This document shows positions 1 through 5,021 of a stretch of 5,021 bases of DNA, one piece after another. Origin of the DNA: Singulisphaera sp. GP187. Its GTDB lineage: Bacteria; Pseudomonadota; Gammaproteobacteria; Burkholderiales; Burkholderiaceae_C. The DNA is taken from positions 1 through 5,021 of the forward strand of contig CALPYQ020000165.1 in assembly GCA_943327965.2 (NCBI GenBank), read 5' to 3'. Under the pieces are notes generated by a model that was not told where the DNA came from, made no database searches, and saw nothing but the letters and a program-made list of their open reading frames with translations. The translations under genes were made by a program, and so were the position numbers. The stretch's first letter is position 1, and each line of letters opens with the position of its first letter.

Positions 1-1
1 A

Positions 2-79
2 CTGTTTTGTGATTTGAATACGGCCGCATCACAGCAGCAAGACAAGCGCGACCCCCGTCGCTCTGACAGTCATCTTTGA
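2..79 (+). CDS. Possible 3' end of an upstream gene (partial, unidentified)
   Basis: The frame starting at base 2 is open for 25 codons to a TGA at 77-79. It is the only one of the six frames that stays open from the window edge through most of this stretch; the others hit early stops. The encoded tail is hydrophilic and ends in QQQDKRDPRRSDSHL, which would suit the charged C-terminus of a longer protein. No domain can be recognised from so few residues. If real, it lies 88 bases ahead of the transporter start at 168 on the same strand. A chance open frame cannot be excluded. Confidence 0.35.
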   Translation: MFCDLNTAASQQQDKRDPRRSDSHL

Positions 80-167
80 TAGGCTGTACCATCACCTTGA
101 GTGACGGCTATTGGGACTTGTGTTTTCTCAACGTGTCATCGTGTTTCTTTGCTTCTTTGGGAAATCA

Positions 168-1061
168 ATGTCTCAACTTTTCAGTGACACTGCCAAAAAT
201 CGCCAAATCGGTATTGCACTGGTCACTGTGACCACACTCATGTTTGCGACTTTGGACACCAGTGCCAAGTGGTTGGTGCAATCCGTCCCGGTGTTACAAG
301 TGGTGTGGCTTAGATTCTTATTTCACACTATCTTGACGACTGCGATTTTCATGCCCTCTATGGGTAAGCAATTGTTTTCGATTCAGAACCCTCGATTGCA
401 ATTGCTTCGGGGTGTGATGCTTGCCATCATGACGGGCTTGAATTTTTTTGCATTGCAATATTTGCAACTGGCAGAAGTCGGAGCGGTTCAATTTTCAGTA
501 CCTCTGCTGATTGCCTTAATTTCGGCATGGTTCCTTCACGAAAAATTAGACGCACAACGTTGGTTGGCCATTGGTTTGGGATTTGTAGGCGTGTTGGTCA
601 TCATCCGTCCCGGCAGTCAGGGTTTTCATCCCGCAATTTTCCTAAGCATCGTGAATGCATTCATTTACGCCGCATTCAATTTAATGACGCGTCGTTTGGC
701 CAGCAGTGATCATCCGATTTCTACACAACTGGCATCTGCGGCTGTGCCATCTTTGGTTCTTGCGCCCTTTGCTTTGTGGCACTGGCAAATGCCAGAAGGT
801 TGGCTCACTTGGTCGGTAATTGTGCTCACTGGCTTAGCCGGGGGATTGGGTCATACGGCATCTGCTTTTGCGCATCGCTATGCCTCTGCCGCAGTGTTAG
901 GGCCATTTTTATACCAACAAATTATTTACATGACCTTGGGTGGTTGGTTGATTTTTGGCCAGATGCCAGACAGCGCAGTGGTGGTAGGCGCATGCATCGT
1001 GGTGATGAGTGGTTTGTATTTGTTGTGGCGTGAATTTAGGTTACAAAATTCTGTTGAATAA
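168..1061 (+). CDS. DMT superfamily (EamA-type) inner-membrane transporter
   Basis: Predicted 297-residue integral membrane protein of the drug/metabolite transporter superfamily, whose members export or import small metabolites; the substrate cannot be told from sequence. About ten hydrophobic helices are visible, near residues 14-33, 43-62, 78-97, 101-123, 131-147, 156-173, 185-204, 214-232, 241-262 and 270-287. They form two five-helix EamA repeats (about 13-146 and 155-285). The first repeat ends in the typical WFLHEKL ... GVLVIIRPG pattern. Length is normal for the family. I chose the ATG at 168, preceded by a GGGA-type weak ribosome site, over an in-frame TTG at 111. The TTG would add 19 residues (MGLVFSQRVIVFLCFFGKS) ahead of the usual short cytoplasmic N-terminus. 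It appears to be a single-gene unit closed by the terminator at 1067-1094. Family assignment is confident; the function is not. Confidence 0.9.
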   Translation: MSQLFSDTAKNRQIGIALVTVTTLMFATLDTSAKWLVQSVPVLQVVWLRFLFHTILTTAIFMPSMGKQLFSIQNPRLQLLRGVMLAIMTGLNFFALQYLQLAEVGAVQFSVPLLIALISAWFLHEKLDAQRWLAIGLGFVGVLVIIRPGSQGFHPAIFLSIVNAFIYAAFNLMTRRLASSDHPISTQLASAAVPSLVLAPFALWHWQMPEGWLTWSVIVLTGLAGGLGHTASAFAHRYASAAVLGPFLYQQIIYMTLGGWLIFGQMPDSAVVVGACIVVMSGLYLLWREFRLQNSVE

Positions 1062-1066
1062 TTTTT

Positions 1067-1094
1067 GCGTTGGCGTGCAACGCTCAGTTTTTTT
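1067..1094 (+). terminator. Intrinsic terminator behind the DMT transporter gene
   Basis: A perfect 6-bp stem (GCGTTG 1067-1072, CAACGC 1078-1083) encloses a 5-base loop. Four bases (TCAG) then separate it from a run of seven T at 1088-1094. It starts six bases after the transporter stop codon. The stem is short and the T-run slightly displaced, so termination may be only partial, but position and layout fit Rho-independent termination. Confidence 0.65.
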
Positions 1095-1132
1095 ATTTGC
1101 CTTGCGTTAACTCAACTTTACAAATAAGCCAC

Positions 1133-1154
1133 ACATCGCATGGTTTAGCGATGT
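1133..1154. repeat. Inverted repeat, 7-bp arms, intergenic
   Basis: ACATCGC at 1133-1139 is matched by GCGATGT at 1148-1154 with an 8-base spacer (ATGGTTTA). There is no T-run on either side, so it is not a convincing terminator. It lies about 110 bases upstream of the peroxidase start, where an operator or an RNA hairpin in a long leader are both possible. Function unknown. Confidence 0.35.
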
Positions 1155-1209
1155 CATGATCACACGCTAGTCCAACAAACAAGCAGCTGTGGCGAATTTT
1201 TTAGATTCA

Positions 1210-1219
1210 CAAAGCTTTG
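1210..1219. repeat. Perfect 10-base palindrome upstream of the peroxidase gene
   Basis: CAAAGCTTTG reads the same on both strands and lies 45 bases before the peroxidase ATG. Such short palindromes can be half of a regulator site or occur by chance. I could not match it to a known regulator consensus. Confidence 0.25.
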
Positions 1220-1226
1220 AGCGAAG

Positions 1227-1253
1227 TTGGCCCTTAACGCCTTAATGGCCCAA
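1227..1253 (+). promoter_or_regulatory. Leader hairpin immediately upstream of the peroxidase start codon
   Basis: TTGGCCCTTAA (1227-1237) can fold onto TTAATGGCCCAA (1242-1253) across the loop CGCC. Four TTAA pairs close the loop, then comes one C·T mismatch, four G-C pairs, a bulged C at 1251, and two T-A pairs. The stem ends only 11 bases before the ATG at 1265, and those 11 bases (TATCTATTCGC) contain no purine-rich Shine-Dalgarno sequence. The hairpin may influence translation initiation, or the inverted repeat may be a protein-binding site at the DNA level. The sequence does not decide between these. Confidence 0.35.
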
Positions 1254-1264
1254 TATCTATTCGC

Positions 1265-2470
1265 ATGAACCAAGCAATCTCAACGGTTTTAAATTCAAAA
1301 ATTGTTACATCTGTTTTTTACTTAATTGCCTGCCTAGGGCTTGTGTCTTGCGGTGGCGGTTCTTCCACGAATACAGGCTCGCAAGTTGCTACGTCAGTCG
1401 TTACACCGGCCGGCGTTGTAGAGTTCACAACCCTTAGTCTGAGCAATCTAGCTAACTACGCGGCGCCTGTCTTGCCTGCTTATTACGATGCGACAGTTGC
1501 CGCACTCGACAACACGCCAGCCAACAACGCCATCTCCGACAAGGTCGCAACATTAGGCCGCGTTTTGTTTTACGACAAACGTCTCAGCATCAATGACAGC
1601 ATTTCTTGCAGTTCGTGCCATCAGCAAGCCAATGGCTTCGACGATCCCAGACAATTCAGCAAAGGTTTTTCGGGGCTTGAATTTACAACTGCGCATGCCA
1701 TGCGATTGGGCAATATTCGCTACTATCAACCAGGCAGTATGTTTTGGGACAAACGCGCGTCATCCGTTGAAGCTCAGGCCAGCCAACCCATTCAGCATGC
1801 GATAGAAATGGGTTTTGTTTCAAGTGAGGGCGGTATTCCGGCACTCATTACAAAGATGAATGCCTCTTCGTATTACCCAGATTTATTTGCGTTTGCTTTT
1901 GGCGATGCTGCCATTACGGAGGCCCGCATTCAGCAAGCCCTGGCGCAATTTCAACGCGCGATGATTTCCTCCAACAGCAAATGGGATACGGCCTATGCGC
2001 AGGTGTTTGCACCCAATGCCAACAACCGAGGTCTAGGTGCGACTTTGCCGGGGTTTACGGCCCAAGAGGACAGAGGCCGTCAGTTGTTCATCACCCCGCC
2101 AAACGCTGGCGGTGGCGGTTGTGCAGTCTGTCACCAGCCACCAAGCTTTGCCTTGGCTGCCAATTCTCGGAGCAATGGTTTGGATGCCGGTGAGACGGTC
2201 ATTTTTAAATCACCTTCGTTAAAGAACGTAGGACTTTCCAAAGCGTTTATGCACGATGGACGCTTTGATTCATTGGACAAGGTGGTGGAGCATTACAACA
2301 GCGGCGTCAAGTTGGGACCCGCTTTGGACAATCGCTTGTCTCCCAATGGTCAAGCCCTCAGACTCAATTTGTCGACAGAGGACAAAGCCGCGCTGGTTGC
2401 ATTCATGAATACATTGACGGATTTAACGCTAACTGGCGATGCAAAATTCAGCGATCCATTTAAAAAGTAA
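1265..2470 (+). CDS. Di-haem cytochrome c peroxidase (CCP/MauG family) lipoprotein
   Basis: Predicted 401-residue c-type di-haem peroxidase; the family reduces hydrogen peroxide to water with electrons from small cytochromes or other periplasmic donors. The N-terminus is a lipoprotein signal with a lipobox ending LVS-C29. Gly follows Cys29 rather than Asp, so outer-membrane anchoring facing the periplasm is expected. Haem-binding CXXCH motifs lie at 115-119 (CSSCH) and 286-290 (CAVCH). FWDKR at 160-164, Gln171 and Glu181 (QASQPIQHAIEMG) match the conserved active-site stretch of bacterial peroxidases. MHDGRF at 329-334 supplies the Met expected as distal ligand of the C-terminal haem; MauG has Tyr there, so this is CCP-like rather than MauG-like. 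HAMRLGN near 143-149 suggests a divergent subgroup. The start is supported by the signal peptide, although no Shine-Dalgarno is visible. It converges on the SOUL gene. Confidence 0.92.
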   Translation: MNQAISTVLNSKIVTSVFYLIACLGLVSCGGGSSTNTGSQVATSVVTPAGVVEFTTLSLSNLANYAAPVLPAYYDATVAALDNTPANNAISDKVATLGRVLFYDKRLSINDSISCSSCHQQANGFDDPRQFSKGFSGLEFTTAHAMRLGNIRYYQPGSMFWDKRASSVEAQASQPIQHAIEMGFVSSEGGIPALITKMNASSYYPDLFAFAFGDAAITEARIQQALAQFQRAMISSNSKWDTAYAQVFAPNANNRGLGATLPGFTAQEDRGRQLFITPPNAGGGGCAVCHQPPSFALAANSRSNGLDAGETVIFKSPSLKNVGLSKAFMHDGRFDSLDKVVEHYNSGVKLGPALDNRLSPNGQALRLNLSTEDKAALVAFMNTLTDLTLTGDAKFSDPFKK

Positions 2471-2498
2471 ACCCCGAATACTGACTACACCATTTGAA

Positions 2499-3164
2499 TC
2501 AGTTGGCCGGCTTGACGTCTTCAATTTCAATCATGATTTCGTTACGACGAAACATGGGCAAAGTCCATGGGGGGTCATAGCGAGACAGTTGCGGGCTGCT
2601 CAAGGGTTTCATTTTTTGAGCCAACACCCAGGCAGATAACTCATCTGTTTTGCTTTGAACACGGGCTTGTGTGTTCAGCCCCGTGTAGCTGTTGACAGCA
2701 AAAATTTTGCCGGGAATTTCACGTAACTTCACGTCAGCATTTTTGGGTTGTGGAATGTTCGCGAGGGTGTATTGCGAAGGCATTACAAAATGCACTCGCC
2801 ATTTGTTGCTGGCCGTCATCACAGCGTCAGAATTTGCAGCACTCATCGTGACTGGGGCTGTCATGGCAATTTTTTCAGATTGGGGCTCCAGGGTAACTGG
2901 GGCTGTCATGGCAATTTTGGCCGCATTGCCGCTTTGTGCTGACTGATTGTTGCCAAAAATGTAGTCTGCAATTTTTCTAAATCCACGATTGGAGGCTTCG
3001 TCCATATCGCCTTCTACCATCGTTTCTGCCACCAACATGGGGGCATATTGCCTGATCTCAAAAGTGCCAGCTTTTGAAATAACTTTGAAAGAGGGCTCTT
3101 CAATGGCCATGGCAGAGTGGTTCCATAAGAGCAAGCCAAAAAGTAGGAGATTTTGAATTTTCAT
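2499..3164 (-). CDS. SOUL-family haem-binding-like protein, exported
   Basis: Predicted 221-residue protein of the SOUL/haem-binding protein family. Residues 1-20 form a cleavable signal peptide (MKIQ, a hydrophobic LLLFGLLLW core, and AMA before Ile21), so the mature protein is probably periplasmic. Family hallmarks are FEIRQYAP (35-42), the repeated KIAMTAPVT (83-91 and 98-106) and the C-terminal YDPPWTLPMFRRNEIMIEI (196-214). I chose the ATG at 3164 because it gives a proper signal peptide; an in-frame TTG at 3194 would put ten extra residues, including two Cys, in front of it. The mature part has no Cys and a single His (His125), so haem coordination, if any, has few candidate ligands. 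Haem binding is known for some animal members and is not shown for most bacterial ones. Stop codons of this gene and the peroxidase are 28 bases apart. Family call strong, function open. Confidence 0.92.
   Translation of the reverse strand: MKIQNLLLFGLLLWNHSAMAIEEPSFKVISKAGTFEIRQYAPMLVAETMVEGDMDEASNRGFRKIADYIFGNNQSAQSGNAAKIAMTAPVTLEPQSEKIAMTAPVTMSAANSDAVMTASNKWRVHFVMPSQYTLANIPQPKNADVKLREIPGKIFAVNSYTGLNTQARVQSKTDELSAWVLAQKMKPLSSPQLSRYDPPWTLPMFRRNEIMIEIEDVKPAN
2851..2918. repeat. In-frame 23-base direct repeat inside the SOUL gene
   Basis: Bases 2851-2873 and 2896-2918 are identical over 23 positions, at an offset of exactly 45 bases (15 codons). On the minus strand each copy encodes the KIAMTAPV part of the SOUL signature. 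Identity at codon wobble positions points to a recent duplication or gene conversion rather than protein-level convergence alone. A doubled motif itself is common in bacterial SOUL proteins. Confidence 0.85.
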
Positions 3165-3197
3165 AGCGCCACAGTAGCATTTTTTGTAAAACAATGT

Positions 3198-3217
3198 TGA
3201 TCTGACCCCAATTAGTT
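3198..3217. mobile_element. Possible relic of an IS3-family terminal inverted repeat
   Basis: TGATCTGACCCCAATTAGTT at 3198-3217 resembles the TGA-CTGACCCC-type ends I recall from IS3-family (IS150-like) insertion sequences. No transposase, partner repeat or target duplication is visible in the window, so at best this is a solo end or relic, and the likeness may be accidental. It lies 34 bases upstream of the SOUL start codon and could have contributed promoter sequence. Confidence 0.25.
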
Positions 3218-3263
3218 GAGGGTAACTCCTTGTACTGGTGGATGGGTATATGTCTTTAGAATC

Positions 3264-3296
3264 TGTTGCGGTGCAGCATATGCTGGTTTTTTGCTG
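3264..3296. promoter_or_regulatory. TGC/GCA-rich candidate PhaR operator upstream of phaR
   Basis: This stretch, ending 40 bases before the phaR ATG, packs several TGC/GCA triplets (GTTGCGGTGCAGC, TATGCTG, TTTTGCTG) around a perfect 12-base palindrome, CAGCATATGCTG at 3274-3285. PhaR of Paracoccus denitrificans is known to bind TGC-rich DNA, and PhaR proteins often repress their own gene. An autoregulatory site is therefore a reasonable inference. The core promoter itself is not clear; TTTATAAAG at 3317-3325 is AT-rich but has no well-spaced -35 partner. Confidence 0.4.
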
Positions 3297-3336
3297 TCGC
3301 CACTGTTAGATCACTGTTTATAAAGAATTTGCAATC

Positions 3337-3843
3337 ATGGCCAGAAAACCACCAGCTACTGACACCCGATCCAAAAGCCAAGAAGCGGCCCAAGATGCGG
3401 ACAGCCATGGGGCTACTGCGGCCCAGACGAAGCCGCCACGTGTCATCAAGAAATACCCCAATCGCAGGCTTTACGACACCCAATCCTCCAGTTATGTCAC
3501 CTTGACTGAAATCAAGCAATTGGTGATGGAGGGGCACTCCTTTGTCGTCAGGGATGCCAAATCGGGTGAGGATCTCACTCGAAGCCTACTGCTTCAGATC
3601 ATTTTGGAAGAAGAATCAGCGGGTGTTCCGATGTTTACCGAGGCAGTTTTGTCCAACATCATTCGTTTTTATGGCCATGCCATGCAGGGACACATGGGGG
3701 CTTATTTGGAAAGTAACTTGCAGTCGCTCATGATGATGCAGTCCAAAATGGGCCATCAGCAGCAAAACATCATGTCGCAGATGCAAGAGCAAATGCAGAA
3801 GCAAACGGCCCAATTTCTCAGTGCTTTTGGACTGAAGCCCTGA
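3337..3843 (+). CDS. phaR: Polyhydroxyalkanoate synthesis regulator PhaR
   Basis: Predicted 168-residue DNA-binding repressor that senses PHA granules. In characterised relatives it represses phasin and its own gene when no polymer is present, and leaves DNA to bind nascent granules. Residues 1-34 are a hydrophilic Ala/Lys/Gln-rich leader. The PHB_acc_N DNA-binding region runs from 35 to about 93, with the signature RVIKKYPNRRLYDT (35-48) and FVVRDAKSGEDLTRSLLLQI (69-88). The accumulation-regulatory segment follows (about 99-138; FTEAVLSNIIRFYGHAMQGHMGAYLESN). The C-terminus is Met/Gln-rich (MSQMQEQMQKQTAQF, 146-160) and helical, likely for oligomerisation or granule contact. An AAAGA at 3322-3326 is a weak ribosome site. 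No phaC, phaA or phaB gene lies in the window. rimO follows after 53 bases on the same strand with no terminator between, so co-transcription is likely. Identification is secure. Confidence 0.95.
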   Translation: MARKPPATDTRSKSQEAAQDADSHGATAAQTKPPRVIKKYPNRRLYDTQSSSYVTLTEIKQLVMEGHSFVVRDAKSGEDLTRSLLLQIILEEESAGVPMFTEAVLSNIIRFYGHAMQGHMGAYLESNLQSLMMMQSKMGHQQQNIMSQMQEQMQKQTAQFLSAFGLKP

Positions 3844-3896
3844 TTGGCTGAACCCTCAGAGGCTTGAAGGCACCGAAATACTGGGACAATAGCGCC

Positions 3897-5021
3897 ATGA
3901 ACGAATTAGCCAACGCAGGCCCTTTGTCGGCCGCTTCACTTGCCTCTTCTCCTGCCCCTAAAGTGGGCTTTGTCAGTTTGGGTTGTCCCAAAGCCTTGAC
4001 CGATTCCGAACTTATTCTGACGCAACTAAGCGCTGAAGGCTACGAGACTTCCAAGACTTTTGAAGGTGCAGACCTTGTCATCGTCAACACTTGCGGCTTC
4101 ATTGACGACGCAGTCAAGGAAAGCCTGGACACCATTTCTGAAGCCTTGAATGTCAATGGCAAAGTCATTGTGACGGGCTGCTTAGGCGCCCGAGAGTCTG
4201 AGGGTGGCGGCAATATGGTGCGTGAAATGCACCCCAGTGTGCTGGCCGTGACTGGGCCTCACGCTACGCAAGAGGTCATGGATGCCGTGCATGCTCATTT
4301 GCCCAAACCGCACGACCCGTTTTTAGATTTGGTCCCCAACACCTTTGGTGATGCAGGTCTCAAACTCACACCGCGCCACTACGCTTATTTAAAGATCAGC
4401 GAAGGCTGCAACCACCGCTGTACGTTTTGCATCATTCCCTCTATGCGCGGTGATTTGGTTTCCCGTCCTATTGGTGATGTGTTGAAAGAAGCCAAAGCGC
4501 TTTTTGAAGGTGGCGTTAAAGAACTGTTGGTGATCAGCCAGGATACTTCGGCCTATGGCGTCGACGTCAAATACATCACGGGCTTTTGGGAAGGTCGCCC
4601 TGTCAAAACGCGCATGTTTGAACTGGTTCAAGCGCTGGGCGAGATGGCGCAGCAACATGGCGCTTGGGTGCGTTTGCACTATGTGTACCCCTATCCCAGT
4701 GTTGATGAGGTCTTGCCCCTAATGGCCACTGGATTGGTGCTACCGTATTTGGATGTGCCGTTGCAACACAGCCATCCCGATGTCTTAAAGCGCATGAAAC
4801 GGCCCGCCAGTGGCGAGAAGAATTTAGAGCGCATTCAAAAGTGGCGTGAGGTTTGCCCGCAGTTGGTCATTCGAAGCACCTTCATTGCGGGTTTCCCAGG
4901 TGAAACTGAAGAAGAGTTTGAGCATTTGCTGAACTTTGTTCGTGAAGCTCAAATTGACAGGGCAGGTTGTTTTGCCTACAGCCCCGTCAAAGGCGCCGTG
5001 GCCAACGAGCTGCCAGGCATG
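3897..5021 (+). CDS. rimO: Ribosomal protein S12 methylthiotransferase RimO (3' truncated by window end)
   Basis: Radical-SAM enzyme that adds a methylthio group to the conserved Asp of ribosomal protein S12 (Asp88 in E. coli), using two [4Fe-4S] clusters. The frame stays open for 375 codons to the window edge. The N-terminal methylthiotransferase domain holds cluster cysteines Cys30 ([10 protein letters not shown]), Cys66 ([13 protein letters not shown]) and Cys95 (GCLGA). The radical-SAM cluster is C171-x3-C175-x2-C178 (GCNHRCTFC). Further family stretches are [31 protein letters not shown], and [16 protein letters not shown] near the end. Full proteins are roughly 440-470 residues, so the rest of the radical-SAM domain and the C-terminal TRAM domain that contacts S12 lie beyond the edge. 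The ATG at 3897 has GGGA ten bases upstream. The 20-odd residue Ala/Ser-rich N-terminal extension before KVGFVSLGC is not part of the fold. Identification is very secure. Confidence 0.97.
   Translation, partial: MNELANAGPLSAASLASSPAPKVGFVSLGCPKALTDSELILTQLSAEGYETSKTFEGADLVIVNTCGFIDDAVKESLDTISEALNVNGKVIVTGCLGARESEGGGNMVREMHPSVLAVTGPHATQEVMDAVHAHLPKPHDPFLDLVPNTFGDAGLKLTPRHYAYLKISEGCNHRCTFCIIPSMRGDLVSRPIGDVLKEAKALFEGGVKELLVISQDTSAYGVDVKYITGFWEGRPVKTRMFELVQALGEMAQQHGAWVRLHYVYPYPSVDEVLPLMATGLVLPYLDVPLQHSHPDVLKRMKRPASGEKNLERIQKWREVCPQLVIRSTFIAGFPGETEEEFEHLLNFVREAQIDRAGCFAYSPVKGAVANELPGM

Noticed and set aside
111..167. N-terminal extension of the DMT transporter from a TTG start
   Set aside because: The ATG at 168 gives the usual short N-terminus and a better-placed purine stretch; the extra 19 residues match nothing typical of the family.
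2480..2503. Possible bidirectional terminator between the convergent genes (ACTGA ... TCAGT)
   Set aside because: Only five pairs around a 14-base loop and no T-run on either strand; it also runs into the SOUL stop codon.
2692..2946. Plus-strand 84-codon frame with repeated TGAVMAIFSDWGSR-like segment
   Set aside because: Antisense of the SOUL gene; the apparent protein repeat is just the 23-base direct repeat read on the other strand.
3230..3252. TTGTAC and TATATG as a phaR promoter
   Set aside because: The spacing is 11 bases, too short for a sigma-70 -35/-10 pair.
3274..3292. Palindrome followed by six T as an intrinsic terminator
   Set aside because: Folding would leave only a 4-bp stem around a 4-base loop, and no plus-strand gene ends upstream; an operator is the better reading.
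3256..3537. Minus-strand 93-codon open frame over the phaR start
   Set aside because: Overlaps the strongly conserved DNA-binding region of PhaR in antisense, with no recognisable domain.
3616..3813. Minus-strand 65-codon open frame rich in Leu and His
   Set aside because: It is the mirror of the Met/Gln-rich end of phaR; its unusual composition comes from antisense reading of ATG and CAG codons, and no ribosome site or family match is visible.
4389..4679. Minus-strand 96-codon open frame
   Set aside because: Lies wholly inside the radical-SAM domain of rimO, whose motifs are unmistakable on the plus strand.

Overview
The window reads as ordinary chromosomal DNA from a betaproteobacterium, most likely a Burkholderiales/Comamonadaceae-type freshwater organism. 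This is inferred from the betaproteobacterial look of the RimO sequence ([20 protein letters not shown]), from a PhaR-type polyhydroxyalkanoate (PHA) regulator directly upstream of rimO, and from moderate base composition. No species can be named from the sequence alone.

Left part: a possible 25-codon tail of an upstream gene (2-79) is followed by a 10-helix DMT/EamA-family permease (168-1061) with an intrinsic terminator just behind it (1067-1094). A 203-base intergenic region follows. It carries several inverted repeats, one of them a hairpin that ends 11 bases before the next start codon. Then comes a lipoprotein di-haem cytochrome c peroxidase (1265-2470) with two CXXCH motifs and the conserved Met, Gln and Glu of the family.

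Middle: a SOUL-family protein with a signal peptide (2499-3164, minus strand) converges on the peroxidase gene with 28 bases between the stop codons. Both products are predicted to act outside the cytoplasm, and both belong to families linked to haem, which makes a functional pairing possible but unproven. The SOUL gene contains an in-frame 23-base direct repeat that doubles the KIAMTAPVT motif.

Right part: the 172-base divergent region between the SOUL gene and phaR holds a TGC/GCA-rich stretch with a perfect 12-base palindrome (a candidate PhaR autoregulatory site) and a short sequence resembling an IS3-family terminal repeat. phaR (3337-3843) is followed after 53 bases by rimO (3897 to the window end, 3' truncated), probably co-transcribed. 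PhaR controls PHA granule genes, whereas RimO methylthiolates ribosomal protein S12, so their adjacency probably reflects conserved gene order rather than a shared pathway.

I found no CRISPR array, RNA gene, intact mobile element or obviously novel multi-gene system. The most interesting items are regulatory structures and the haem-protein pair.
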